This document shows positions 17,091 through 26,566 of a stretch of 64,000 nucleotides of DNA, one piece after another. The first letter of the stretch is position 1, and each line of letters opens with the position of its first letter. A program made the position numbers and the translations under genes. Source of the DNA: a bacterium A37T11 (GTDB lineage: Bacteria; Bacteroidota; Bacteroidia; Sphingobacteriales; Sphingobacteriaceae); contig FOBR01000012.1 in NCBI GenBank assembly GCA_900109895.1, positions 1 through 64,000 of the forward strand. The letters run 5' to 3'. The notes beneath the pieces were generated by a model. The model had not been told where the DNA came from and ran no database searches. It saw nothing but the letters and a program-made list of their open reading frames with translations.

Positions 17091-17717
17091 TTGAGCAAAA
17101 AATTAAAGGAAAGTGCGAAAGTACAATTCGCAAGGCAGTTAAAAAGGTATCGTGAGACTTTTGATCTGACACAAAAATATCTCGCAAAATCATCAGGGAT
17201 AACTCTTACATATATATCAGTAATTGAAAAAGGTGATTCCAGTGTGGGATTAGATATTTTAGAAAAATTGGCAAATTTTTTCGGAGTCGAATACTATGAA
17301 ATGGGCAACCCCAATTTTCCGGTTCCTTCCTTTGATGCATTGCCGCAAAAAACCAAACGGGCCATTGCTCAGCTGGAAAAGGAAAAATTAGCGGCAGCAG
17401 CAAAGGCCGCCCAAAAGAAGGCCGAAGACAAAAAAGATGGCAAACCCGGCCGGGCCAAACAGCTGCACACACTTATCGCCAATGGTTTCTTTGACCAGGC
17501 CCAAACTGCAAAGAACACGTTTAAAGCCCTCCATCCAAATATTCCGGAGGCAGACTATGCGGCATATACAGTAGAGATTGGTAAAATTACCAATACCCTA
17601 AGCAGCGGAAAATTTGAAAAACTCCTGGATAAACTGGAACCGATAAAAGGTAGTACCGCGGTTCGTTTCATCCGAAAAGGAGTTGATAAAATCGCGGCCT
17701 TCCATACTAAATTGTAA
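17091..17717 (+). CDS. XRE-type helix-turn-helix regulator with Lys/Ala-rich linker
   Basis: A 208-residue protein starting at TTG (no in-frame ATG precedes the domain). Residues about 10-65 are a Cro/CI-type helix-turn-helix (FARQLKRYRETFDLTQKYLA, then SGITLTYISVIEKGDSSV). A Lys/Ala-rich linker of about 30 residues follows, then about 90 residues that look like a small helical domain (LIANGFFDQAQTAKNTFKAL, FEKLLDKLEP). The linker plus helical tail is unusual for a plain XRE regulator and may mediate oligomerisation or bind a partner. Its 3' end overlaps the convergent lipoprotein gene by 11 bp. Its target is unknown; the SusC promoter region lies divergently upstream. Confidence 0.7.
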   Translation: MSKKLKESAKVQFARQLKRYRETFDLTQKYLAKSSGITLTYISVIEKGDSSVGLDILEKLANFFGVEYYEMGNPNFPVPSFDALPQKTKRAIAQLEKEKLAAAAKAAQKKAEDKKDGKPGRAKQLHTLIANGFFDQAQTAKNTFKALHPNIPEADYAAYTVEIGKITNTLSSGKFEKLLDKLEPIKGSTAVRFIRKGVDKIAAFHTKL

Positions 17718-18318
17718 ATTGAAACGCCTCATTATTACCGTTTGTTACGGTAATATACCAGGACATATTATCTGATTTTCCGGAATCTATAAGGATATCG
17801 TCACTGATCATTCCGCCATCGGTACTAAATTGAAGGTGTGAAGTTCCGAATGAGACCTTACTTCCGTCCTCTGAATTATAAGCATGTCTGCTGTGGCTGG
17901 ATGAGGCGCATCCGGAACTGGAACAGGCTGTACGGGAGTTACTGGTATCAAAGAACCTAAGTTTGCCTGTTATTTTAAGACTTTCTGTTTGATAATCTTG
18001 GAAGGAAATGATCACATCTATGTAAGAGCTTCTTCTGCTCGAATTGGAAGAAGAACTGCTGGTTGTAGAATACTCTCCATTAACGATAGCGGTTCCTCCT
18101 TTGGGTCCCTGAACTTCCTGGTTTTGAAACTTTTTTTGTTCGGCGGTAATGATGGTTCTAAGTGTGCCGGTCCATAGGGTATTAATGGCCTGAAAGACCG
18201 CACGGGCAGCAACTTCGTTAGTAACCCGGGCCCCTTTGCCTCCGGTACCGTCATCTTTACTGCAAGCAGTTAACAACAGGGTTAAGGCAATTGTGGTGTA
18301 AATGAGTAATTTTTTCAT
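17707..18318 (-). CDS. Predicted lipoprotein of unknown function, Ser-rich
   Basis: A 203-residue protein with a strong lipoprotein signal (IYTTIALTLLLTACSKDDG). The mature protein is rich in serine, with SSSSSNSSRRSS and the run CSSSGCASSS holding two cysteines. Predicted beta-rich stretches alternate with polar loops, as in small surface proteins. I do not recognise a family. It is convergent with, and overlaps by 11 bp, the XRE regulator. No operon partner lies downstream. Confidence 0.6.
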   Translation of the reverse strand: MKKLLIYTTIALTLLLTACSKDDGTGGKGARVTNEVAARAVFQAINTLWTGTLRTIITAEQKKFQNQEVQGPKGGTAIVNGEYSTTSSSSSNSSRRSSYIDVIISFQDYQTESLKITGKLRFFDTSNSRTACSSSGCASSSHSRHAYNSEDGSKVSFGTSHLQFSTDGGMISDDILIDSGKSDNMSWYITVTNGNNEAFQFTI

Positions 18319-18819
18319 GATGTTTTTATTTTAAATGAAATCATGATCCAAAATTAGCCTTGTGGTGATGGCCCGGCAATAGAACGAAAGTTATAATTTT
18401 GCATTAGGTTTATTGGTTCAATAAATTAGTTGGTGTTGTTTTATTACTGAAACAAAATTAATTTTCAATAACGTATGCTGTCCGGGCCACGACCAGCCTG
18501 GACAGCATAATAATGATTAGGGTTTGTAATACCAGGAAATGATCGTGAGCACCAGTAATAAGGTAGAGCCGAAAAATTCCATAGGGGCATCGCCCATTCC
18601 CTCAGCAAGGGAAATTTAGGGATCAGTACCGCTATTACACCCAATTTTTGTTCCTGGAATGCATCTCTTCTTAAATTCATTTAGATATTATACCAGCTAC
18701 GCAAATATTTTCGTCTTTTTATTACTCTTCTTCCTCTTGCTCATCCAAATGTAAAAGCCCAGCCTCCAATGGATCCTGCTGTCACACTTATGGCGTTTTA
18801 AAAACCGAATCCATCATTC
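18319..18819. other. Gene-poor stretch of about 500 bp
   Basis: No convincing gene. On the - strand one frame encodes a short hydrophobic stretch (MEFFGSTLLLVLTIISWYYK, then a stop near 18521) that could be the end of a decayed membrane protein or a 21-residue miniprotein. A near-perfect inverted repeat, TGCTGTCCGGGCC with GGCCTGGACAGCA-like sequence, lies at about 18476-18508. It could terminate transcription. Confidence 0.3.
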
Positions 18820-21186
18820 TTAGAAGCTATAACCTACAGACAGGTTGAAACGCCGTCCGTTTCCTCGGGTATAGTTATTGTTATTTCCGTAAAATTGCGA
18901 ATGGGTTGGATAATAGGCTGTATTGAAAACATTTTCCACACCCAGATTTGCCCGGAATGCCGTTGATATTTTATAACCAAGAGCCAGATTCCATAAGTTG
19001 AAAGATTTGATAGGCCCCTCACCAATGGCATAGGTTCCACTGGCATTTGGTTCAAACCGGTCACGGTTGCCAATGTACATCCAGTTAAGGTCTACATTGA
19101 GTTTTTGATTTCCGTACCTCGTATAGATCGTCATTTTGTCTGGTGTGATGCGGTTCGATTTGAGGTAAACGTCCTTGTCGCCATAAAAATCTCCGTCATC
19201 GTCTTTATCTCCCCTCCCTTCTACATGGGAATAATTCCCTCCGACCGACCATTCATTTAATATTTGGTAATCTAATTGTGCCTCATATCCCCATACACGT
19301 TCGGGCAAACGTTCTGCTATAAAAAAGCCATTTACCTCAATGGTATTTGATCCTAGTTTTGACGTGCTGTAGTAATACGATGCACTTAGATGCAGTTTTC
19401 CTAACTGGCTGCTGAAGCCAGCCTCATAATTATTGACGATGACAGGTTTGGTTTCCAGCTTTGAAATGTCGTCCTCTTCGGCGGATGTTAACACCCTGCC
19501 CAGGTCAAATATAGAAAATGCCTGGGAGTAACTCACAAAGGGGTTAAAATATTTAAACTTAGCATACCTCACCCCGGCATTCATTACAAATGCATTATAA
19601 TTAAGGGTACCCCCGTTTACGGCTATGCTCCCCTCGCCGTCAGGGCCTTTTGCTAAGGTATGGTAGTTATCAATGTTCACATGCATGTTTTCCATACGTG
19701 CGCCTACTTTGATGTTAAGGTCGTCAAACCATTTTGCTGAAAGCTGTGCATATGGTGCCAAATTACGCATATTCATTTTAGGAACGTATACGCGTCCGTC
19801 TACTAATCGCTGTTCGGTAATATCATTAAGCAAGTCGAACCCATAAGTTACATCTCCTGTAAGTGTTGGTGACAACACAAATGGGGTATTTAGATTGGCC
19901 CGTAATCCCTTTTTGGAGGTGGAAGTAACGGATTGCCCTCCGTTATAGAAAAAGGTGGAGTAGGAGAAAACGGTAGAAAAGTCCTGTAAATAGGCATTAG
20001 CTGTCAGGCTTGTTTTCCCGAATATGGATGCATTGGTATATTCCAGATTGGCATTGTGGTTATATTTCGTTCCTTCATCTTCCCCAGGCCTGTCACCGCG
20101 AACTCCTATGGCCGGGCTTTGACCGTAAACCCCACTTTTAAGTATATATTTTGAATCCTGATTTGAACTGAAGTAGTTATACATTAAACTGATGCGTTGT
20201 TCTTTTGCAATATCATACCCCAATTTAGCATAGGCATTATAACTCTTTGTTTCACCCAAGCCGTATTCTGGGGAGATGACCTCTCCTTTAGCGTCACGGA
20301 AAACCCCGGTTTTTTCATACATTCCACTGACGAAATAATCAAACTTGTTGGGTTTGCCAAATAATTGCTGTGAAAATCGGTAGCCAATTGTACTATCACC
20401 TTCGGTATTCCCGGTTAGTCCTGCTTGGGTATAACCGCCTACCTTTTTTTCGGTATGGGGCGTCTTGGTGATATAATTGATCAACCCGCCGTCTGCTCCA
20501 TTCCCATAAATAGCGGTAGCCCCTTTGATGACCTCCACACGTTCAATGACCGAAGGGTCAATGGAGCGAATTTCCCTTCCGGCTGATTTCAAAGGGGCAG
20601 TTTGTGGTATACCGTCAATTAGTACGAGTACGTTACGCCCTCTTAGGGTCTGCCCGTAATTTCCTGTATTGTTTGTTGGTGACCCAAGACCTGGAACGGC
20701 ATAGCCCAGTATATTGCCCAGGTTTGGACTGATGGTGGAGAGCGCTTCCAATTCTTTCGAACCAATCACCGTTACGGAGGAAGGGGTTTCTGACAGAGAC
20801 TCTACCCTTCTACTGGCCGATACAATAACCTCATCGAGTTGAGAACTGACTTTCCCTAAAATAAATGTGATTTCCTGATTCTCATTTATTTGAACGAACA
20901 CATCTTTTTCTTGCGTGATCAACCCCACGTAGGAGACTTGTATTAACTGACGGCCGGCCGGGGCTGTCAATTTAAAACTGCCATCTTCCTGCGTTTTGAC
21001 GAGGATGGGCTGGCCTTTAATTTTTACATTAGCGGATGATATAAGGGCACCAGTAGAGTCCTTAACAATCCCGGTAATCGTTCCTTTTTCCTGACCTGCA
21101 ACTTGCTGAGCCAACGCCGGGAAAACGAGTAAGTTTAAAATAAGTAAAAATAAGGTAATACTGTTTATTTTCATAATTATCTTCAT
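18820..21186 (-). CDS. TonB-dependent siderophore-type outer-membrane receptor
   Basis: A 788-residue receptor. The signal peptide ends LALA-Q. An N-terminal carboxypeptidase-regulatory-like domain (GTITGIVKDSTGALISSANV, residues about 35-115) is followed by a plug (EVIVSASRRVESLSETPSSV, then VLIDGIPQ, then IERVEVIKGATAIYGNGADG) and a 22-strand-type barrel ending in FNLSVGYSF. The VxVIxGATAxYG motif and the absence of a SusD partner point to a siderophore or iron-chelate receptor rather than a SusC. An Asp-rich extracellular loop (GRGDKDDDGDFYGDKD) is visible. It is expected to be TonB-energised and iron-repressed; a Fur-like dyad lies in its promoter. The exact ligand is unknown. An alternative start is 12 bp inside. 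Confidence 0.85.
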   Translation of the reverse strand: MKIIMKINSITLFLLILNLLVFPALAQQVAGQEKGTITGIVKDSTGALISSANVKIKGQPILVKTQEDGSFKLTAPAGRQLIQVSYVGLITQEKDVFVQINENQEITFILGKVSSQLDEVIVSASRRVESLSETPSSVTVIGSKELEALSTISPNLGNILGYAVPGLGSPTNNTGNYGQTLRGRNVLVLIDGIPQTAPLKSAGREIRSIDPSVIERVEVIKGATAIYGNGADGGLINYITKTPHTEKKVGGYTQAGLTGNTEGDSTIGYRFSQQLFGKPNKFDYFVSGMYEKTGVFRDAKGEVISPEYGLGETKSYNAYAKLGYDIAKEQRISLMYNYFSSNQDSKYILKSGVYGQSPAIGVRGDRPGEDEGTKYNHNANLEYTNASIFGKTSLTANAYLQDFSTVFSYSTFFYNGGQSVTSTSKKGLRANLNTPFVLSPTLTGDVTYGFDLLNDITEQRLVDGRVYVPKMNMRNLAPYAQLSAKWFDDLNIKVGARMENMHVNIDNYHTLAKGPDGEGSIAVNGGTLNYNAFVMNAGVRYAKFKYFNPFVSYSQAFSIFDLGRVLTSAEEDDISKLETKPVIVNNYEAGFSSQLGKLHLSASYYYSTSKLGSNTIEVNGFFIAERLPERVWGYEAQLDYQILNEWSVGGNYSHVEGRGDKDDDGDFYGDKDVYLKSNRITPDKMTIYTRYGNQKLNVDLNWMYIGNRDRFEPNASGTYAIGEGPIKSFNLWNLALGYKISTAFRANLGVENVFNTAYYPTHSQFYGNNNNYTRGNGRRFNLSVGYSF

Positions 21187-21205
21187 TAAAGTTGATTTTG
21201 ACGGA

Positions 21206-21240
21206 CAAAATTAACATTATTTAGACTCAATCAAAATAAT
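21206..21240 (-). promoter_or_regulatory. Promoter with overlapping Fur-like dyad for the TonB receptor
   Basis: On the - strand, TTTTG (21232-21236) and TAATTTTG (21206-21213) are separated by 18 bp and fit the Bacteroidota -33/-7 promoter (TTTG, TAnnTTTG). Between and over them lies the inverted repeat ATTATTT (21216-21222) and AAATAAT (21234-21240) with an 11-nt spacer. Binding there would block RNA polymerase. Assigning it to Fur is inference from the type of gene. Confidence 0.45.
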
Positions 21241-21411
21241 TTTAGACTTTTAATTTATATTATTTTACATCATACAGGATGGCTCGATATGCTTATCGAA
21301 AGATAAGATTGATTGGGAATCCTTTCAGGTGATAAACCTGGACATGACGGTCCTGAAATTAAATACGGTCTAACATTAACCCGGGCAGGACAAACGAACG
21401 GCCTTGAGACA

Positions 21412-23808
21412 TCACTCATTCTTTAAACTATCCACAGGGTTGGCCAAGGCAGATTTAAGCGCCTGAACACTGACTGTCGCCAGTGCGATGATAAAAGCCG
21501 AAAGTCCGGCTCCGATAAAGGTCCACGCCTGTATATGGATATGATATGCGAATCCTTGCAGCCAATGGCTCATGAAAAACCAGGATACAGGGGTAGCTAT
21601 GATGGCTGCCAGGAATACCAGTTTCATAAACTCAAGGGAAAGGAGCTGTAAAATATCCCTTATGCTCGCTCCGAGCACTTTGCGGATGCCAATTTCTCCC
21701 GTACGTTGTGCCGCCGTGAAAATAGACAGGCCAAACAATCCCAGGCAGGCGATTAGGATGGCCAAGATAGTCAGGACTAAGGTCATCTGCCCTTGTTTTT
21801 GTTCAGACCGATATTGCCGGGCGAAGTTTTCCTGTAGGAAATGGTAGGAGACGATCGCGGTATTATCAAACTCCCGATATACCTTGTCCAGGTAATGGAG
21901 GGCTTGTGGTGTTTTTCCTTTAGCCAGCTTTACATACAGATTATCTTCGGTGGAGGTTGCCGGAGGAAGGACCATGACCAATGGCCCGACTGCGTGTTGC
22001 AGTGAATAGGTATGAAAATCTTTGATAACACCCACAATGGTGCGCTCCGCGGTGTTTCCCTGATCGTCGATGGCAAATTGCATGCGCTTTCCGATGGGGT
22101 TTTTCCAGCCTAATTTTTTCATCAGCGTTTCATTGATCAATGCAGACCGGTATTGGTCCGTAGCCATATCTTTGGAAAAATTGCGGCCCATGAGTAGCTG
22201 GATGCCCATAGTTGGCAGATAGTCAGCATCGACCATCAGTTCCTGTGATAGGATGGACGCGGTACTAAAACCGCCATCCGCAGTTTCAAATTTATAACCC
22301 AACCCGCCAAGGTCATTATTGCCGATGGGATTGCCCGCTGCAGCAACCCCTTCAATCAGGGTACTTTGCAACAGTTTTTCCTTTAATGCAGGAATCTGAT
22401 CACGCACCTCGCGGGAATCAATATGAAAGGTCAAGACTTGCTCTTTGTTGAAGCCGAGATCGGCTTGTTGCACATAGTTCATTTGCTGATAGATAAGAGT
22501 ACAGGCAGCGATAAGCACAATTGTGACGGTAAACTGAAAGGTGACCAATACCCGGCGAAATAACGCGCTTCCCTCCATGCTTCGGACATTTCCTTTTAAC
22601 GCTTGGATGGTTTGAAAACGGGCCAGCGTCCATGCGGGATATATACCAGATAAAAGTCCAGACAAGAGGGAGAAACCGACCAGTAACAGGATAGTCATGC
22701 CCTTTCCGAAACGCCATATGGACAAATCTTTATCGGCCAGGTTATTGAACAACGGGAGCCCGCATTTTATAAGAATAGCGGCTATACCAGCAGCCAAGAA
22801 GGTGGTGAGCAGGGCTTCCACGAGGAGCATGGTGTGGAGGTGGTTTTTGCTGGATCCGATCACTTTCCGGATGCCAATCTCCTTTACCCTGGTAGTATAC
22901 TGTGCGGTAGAGAGATTTACATAATTGATAATGGCTATGAGTAAAATAAGGGCTGCCAAGGCTATGAGCAGGTATATTTTTTGAATGCTGCCATTGGCGC
23001 TAAGTTCATAGGCCAGGTCTGAGTGCAGATGGATGGAGGTAAGGGGTTGCAGCTCGATCTTATAATCGGTTACCTGCATCATTTTTTGGATGGTCTGCGC
23101 GGCGAAAGCGGGCAATTTGTTTTCCAACGCCTTCAGGTTAGTCCCTGGTTTTAGCAGCAGGTAGGAATAGACAAAGAAATTTTGCCAGCCGGCGGTGAAG
23201 TTTTCATCAAACGAGCGTACCCCACTAAAGCGGATGTGCGAATTGGAAGGGATATCACGGATGACCCCTGTGATGAGGTTTGGTACTGTCTGATCGATAT
23301 AGATGGTCTGTTGAAAGGCCTTTTGAGCACTGCCAAAAAGTTTCTTTGCCAATTCTTCAGTGACAACGATGGATTGGGGTTTGGCCAATGCAGTTTTAGG
23401 ATCTCCAAACAGAAATTGGTAGGAAAAAATGCTGGTGAGGCTTTTATCGGCTAGGATGATATCCTCTTGCTTGATCTTCTTATCGCCAGCCTGGATGATG
23501 CCTCCCCCCTCTAAATCTATCCGAACAGCGGCTTCGATTTCTGGGAAAGCTGCTTTCAGTGCCCCTGCAAAGGGGGCCGAAGTAGGTGCCTGATGCATGT
23601 CGTTCCCATTCCAACGGGTATGTTGTACAACACGCACAATGCGGTCTGCTTTTTCATGATAGCGGTCATAGCTGAGCTCATCACCCACATACAGCGCTAT
23701 GAACCAACATATAATAAGGCCTATAGCCAGCCCGGCAATGTTTACTGCGGCATAAACCTTGTGCTTATACAAGTTGCGCCATGCAATTTTAAGATAGTTC
23801 TTTAGCAT
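21412..23808 (-). CDS. MacB/FtsX-type ABC transporter permease, eight-helix double form
   Basis: A 798-residue inner-membrane protein. MLKNYLKIAWRNLYKHKVYA with NIAGLAIGLIICWFIALYVG is the typical N-terminus of MacB-like permeases in Bacteroidota. A periplasmic MacB_PCD region (about 50-250), an FtsX domain (about 285-400), a second periplasmic region (about 430-640) and a second FtsX domain (about 675-790, with GIRKVLGAS) follow. The ERTIVG-IKDFH signature of the second periplasmic domain is present. No ATPase is encoded nearby, so it must share one from elsewhere. Such permeases pump or sense peptides and lipoproteins. A sigma54-like promoter and a dyad lie upstream. Confidence 0.85.
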   Translation of the reverse strand: MLKNYLKIAWRNLYKHKVYAAVNIAGLAIGLIICWFIALYVGDELSYDRYHEKADRIVRVVQHTRWNGNDMHQAPTSAPFAGALKAAFPEIEAAVRIDLEGGGIIQAGDKKIKQEDIILADKSLTSIFSYQFLFGDPKTALAKPQSIVVTEELAKKLFGSAQKAFQQTIYIDQTVPNLITGVIRDIPSNSHIRFSGVRSFDENFTAGWQNFFVYSYLLLKPGTNLKALENKLPAFAAQTIQKMMQVTDYKIELQPLTSIHLHSDLAYELSANGSIQKIYLLIALAALILLIAIINYVNLSTAQYTTRVKEIGIRKVIGSSKNHLHTMLLVEALLTTFLAAGIAAILIKCGLPLFNNLADKDLSIWRFGKGMTILLLVGFSLLSGLLSGIYPAWTLARFQTIQALKGNVRSMEGSALFRRVLVTFQFTVTIVLIAACTLIYQQMNYVQQADLGFNKEQVLTFHIDSREVRDQIPALKEKLLQSTLIEGVAAAGNPIGNNDLGGLGYKFETADGGFSTASILSQELMVDADYLPTMGIQLLMGRNFSKDMATDQYRSALINETLMKKLGWKNPIGKRMQFAIDDQGNTAERTIVGVIKDFHTYSLQHAVGPLVMVLPPATSTEDNLYVKLAKGKTPQALHYLDKVYREFDNTAIVSYHFLQENFARQYRSEQKQGQMTLVLTILAILIACLGLFGLSIFTAAQRTGEIGIRKVLGASIRDILQLLSLEFMKLVFLAAIIATPVSWFFMSHWLQGFAYHIHIQAWTFIGAGLSAFIIALATVSVQALKSALANPVDSLKNE

Positions 23809-23846
23809 TTTGTGTCAATCTACAAACCAATAGTCGTACTAGCAAA

Positions 23847-23862
23847 CTCAATAAGTCTGCCA
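23847..23862 (-). promoter_or_regulatory. Sigma54-like -24/-12 element for the MacB-type permease
   Basis: On the - strand TGGCAGACTTATTGAG resembles TGGCAC-N5-TTGCA, with one mismatch in the -24 half and an A for C in the -12 half. Transcription would start about 25-30 bp before the ATG at 23808. An 11-bp inverted repeat sits about 60-100 bp upstream, where an enhancer-binding protein would bind. Confidence 0.4.
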
Positions 23863-23914
23863 CCGTCAAAAACGCTGATTTTTGTAGATTAAAGGGCTTT
23901 TTGGCTTATTTTAG

Positions 23915-23953
23915 CTGTGCGATAGCGTACGAATATTGTTCACTATCGCACAG
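23915..23953. promoter_or_regulatory. 11-bp perfect inverted repeat upstream of the permease
   Basis: CTGTGCGATAG (23915-23925) and CTATCGCACAG (23943-23953) are perfect arms around a 17-nt spacer. Related TGTGC/GCACA words occur beside it (GTGCACA at about 23957-23963, CTGTGCA at about 23987). The spacing of the arms (28 bp start to start) suits two DNA turns, as for a dimeric activator. It is too far from either gene end, and lacks a T run, to look like a simple terminator. Confidence 0.5.
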
Positions 23954-24037
23954 TAAGTGCACACCACATGTGGTTATTGATCAACGCTGTGCAACATCTA
24001 ACCTGTAAATCGGTAAAATAAGCCCATTTCTGGACTA

Positions 24038-26431
24038 TTAAAGTATCTGCAAGTATCTGCCAAACCAATAAGGTAGCAACCAAATGTCGCCAGCGCTCAG
24101 TTCTGTTCGGTCTTCACCCTCTTTTGACTGATCCAGAATAAAAGTAGTACGGTTATGCCGGTGCACTGGCCGCTCACTGGCAGGCAATACCTTATCCGTT
24201 GACTGGTTCATAAAATTATCGGGCATAAGGTGGATATCTTTTCGATTGCTGTTAATAACTGACCATTCAATCAGGTCAAGAGGATATTCCTGCAAGAAAG
24301 CCTTGGCGCCTGCCAGGTCATAATCCTTTTCACCTACCATCGCAGCGAAAAAATTCCATAGCGCATCCCGTTCAGGCTTTTCAAATTGCCAGTGATCCAG
24401 TATTGCCTTTTTAAAATTGGCCTTTAAGGTATCGTTAAGCGCATAGCGGTAAAGCCCCCAATAGCCCAGAAAATACATTTCGTCGTCAGAATGGTTCCAA
24501 TGGTCTGACAGCAACCTGCTTTTCTCATCTGCATTTTCAGCAGCCTGTCCAATTTCTTTCATCGGCCGAATAAGGTTTTCATAATATCCATGATCATTCA
24601 TAAGCGACAAGGCCTTCTCTTTGAATTTCTCCTTTTTTGTAAAGTAATAGGCCGATTGAAGCATGGAAATAATATTGGAAGAGTTCAGTTTTCGGTCGCC
24701 TATATTTGTAGGAAATTGATTGACATAGTCCGGATTCCACTTTCCCCACAAGGTGGGTTTCCCATCATGATCGACCAGATACAAATCGTGATCAACTATA
24801 TGCGTCATTAGGGAATCCATTAAAGCAACAGCCTTTTTCCTGATACCCGTATCATCTACCAGCTCGGCCAATACAGAAAAGACAAACATGTGCCCTATAA
24901 CCTCATCACTGCTGGTCGTTGATTTCCAACTCCACAAACTATCGCTGGCATCCAGCCAAACATTTTGATTTGATAAATCGTTTTTATGGCCAATGCGTTC
25001 AAATGAACGAGCTGGAAAACCCTTTACTGGGTTAACACTGTATAATCTTTCCATCGCTTTTAATGACTCCCGGCAATGATACAATGCACTGCTATCATGG
25101 TTAGTGGCATAATGAAAAGCCTCCCCAGCCAGGTACATAGCTGTCCACAAACCATCATTATCAGAATCTTGCATATTGCCCAAACTCAGATTCCCTTGCT
25201 TCACACCCTTGAAAGAGGCGTTCAGACCATTGCGGATATGTCGCAGTCGTACTTGATTATCATAAAACACCGCTTTCTGGGGGAGGCTCATCGGTTCAAA
25301 AAACAATTGGCTAAGTCCGGCATCCGTAGCCACCAATACGGAAGCACCTGTTCCTTTAATTACCGCGGAAACTTTATTACCTGGCAACCAACGTTCGCCA
25401 TTATAGAAATCAAAGCGCCCATCAGGCCTTAGGCAAAAAACCCCTTCGGTAGAACCAAACCAATATTTTCCATCAATTTCATTTATAGTTAGCAATTGAT
25501 TGCACGGCAAGTTTCTATTCCATTTTGAAATTGATCGTTTCATTTTAACAAAACCTTCGCGAAGCTGAAATTCGGCATACCCTCCAGAAGAACCAACCAA
25601 AAGTGCCGAAGCATTTTTAACCAAGGCAAAACAAGTTAGATCTCGGCCTGCATACACTTGATTGATGGTCTTATCCTCCGCATCGACACAAAAAACGCCA
25701 GTGCTGCTTAAGCACCAAAACAGCTTTCTCCGGTTATCATAAAGAAGTCCCAAAATATCCCCACCCGGGATAGAGGCTTTCCACCGGCTCCCTTCCCTGT
25801 TAATAAATTGTACATCCGTTTTATTGGCTATCAAAAAACCAAAATACTGATCAGCAGCTATCTTTGAAGCATCAGTTAACCCATGACGCAAATAAAGGTT
25901 CCCAGCCCACGCATTGCTATAAATAGACTGGTCAGTAAGGTACACAAATTCATCTTGATAATTTAAGATGGCTGAGATTTTTTCAAAGCGGTCATAGCGA
26001 TATAATTGATCGGGGCATAGCTTACCAGGAAAAAGTAATGCGCCGCGATCAGGTTTATAAAGCCGATGCCCACTTAGCCATTGAATCCGTCCGTTTCGGT
26101 CAGCTGAAAATCCTTGCGGTTCCTTCTGTTCGCCCTCAGCATAATACTTAACTGCATAAGCCTGCAAAAACGATTCATGGGTTGCCTGGGCCTTTAACTC
26201 ATGGGCAGGACCACATAACACTACCAAAAAAGTCCCCATTCGCAAAAGGAAAAACAAGTAAGAAGCCATTTTCCGCCCCCCCATTTTGCACACATCATCA
26301 GACTTGCGTTCTCCACTGCCGTAAAACCAGGCAGTCAGCAAATAGCCATTTTGCAACGCCACCACCCTAAATAAAGACCGAAATTTCATTTTTTCTATGA
26401 TATTAGTTATACCATAATACTCATAAAGCAA
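24038..26431 (-). CDS. Secreted propeller plus alpha/alpha-toroid protein, unknown function
   Basis: Up to 797 residues. The start is uncertain: ATGs at 26389 and 26269 each give a plausible signal peptide, and the latter (ASYLFFLLRMGTFLVVL, then ELKAQA) is the cleanest. Residues about 100-430 contain repeats such as KYWFGSTEGVFCLRPDGRF and VLVATDAGLSQLF, typical of a WD/two-component-regulator-like beta propeller. Residues about 440-790 look like an alpha/alpha toroid (SDNDGLWTAMYLAGEAFHYA, SSDEVIGHMFVFSVLAELVD, DHWNHSDDEMYFLGYWGLYR). The toroid recalls glycan lyases or glycosidases, but no catalytic set is certain. It diverges from the ECF sigma gene and flanks the GH2/SusCD locus, which suggests a role in glycan use or sensing. 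Confidence 0.55.
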   Translation of the reverse strand: MLYEYYGITNIIEKMKFRSLFRVVALQNGYLLTAWFYGSGERKSDDVCKMGGRKMASYLFFLLRMGTFLVVLCGPAHELKAQATHESFLQAYAVKYYAEGEQKEPQGFSADRNGRIQWLSGHRLYKPDRGALLFPGKLCPDQLYRYDRFEKISAILNYQDEFVYLTDQSIYSNAWAGNLYLRHGLTDASKIAADQYFGFLIANKTDVQFINREGSRWKASIPGGDILGLLYDNRRKLFWCLSSTGVFCVDAEDKTINQVYAGRDLTCFALVKNASALLVGSSGGYAEFQLREGFVKMKRSISKWNRNLPCNQLLTINEIDGKYWFGSTEGVFCLRPDGRFDFYNGERWLPGNKVSAVIKGTGASVLVATDAGLSQLFFEPMSLPQKAVFYDNQVRLRHIRNGLNASFKGVKQGNLSLGNMQDSDNDGLWTAMYLAGEAFHYATNHDSSALYHCRESLKAMERLYSVNPVKGFPARSFERIGHKNDLSNQNVWLDASDSLWSWKSTTSSDEVIGHMFVFSVLAELVDDTGIRKKAVALMDSLMTHIVDHDLYLVDHDGKPTLWGKWNPDYVNQFPTNIGDRKLNSSNIISMLQSAYYFTKKEKFKEKALSLMNDHGYYENLIRPMKEIGQAAENADEKSRLLSDHWNHSDDEMYFLGYWGLYRYALNDTLKANFKKAILDHWQFEKPERDALWNFFAAMVGEKDYDLAGAKAFLQEYPLDLIEWSVINSNRKDIHLMPDNFMNQSTDKVLPASERPVHRHNRTTFILDQSKEGEDRTELSAGDIWLLPYWFGRYLQIL

Positions 26432-26566
26432 ATAATTGGGCTATTTAATAAAAAAATATTAAAAGAAACGCAAAATGAGGTTTAATATACGCAAAACACG
26501 CTATTTATCCATCAAATATCATCTAATTTAGCTATAAATTTAAAAACATCATAAAAATAACAGATC

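Noticed and set aside
18465-18680. 71-residue ORF on the - strand
   Set aside because: Low-complexity translation without domain, signal or ribosome site; it partly overlaps an inverted repeat.
23809-24037. 23915-23953 dyad as a transcription terminator
   Set aside because: The spacer is 17 nt, no T run follows on either strand, and it lies beside a sigma54-like promoter, so an operator is more likely.
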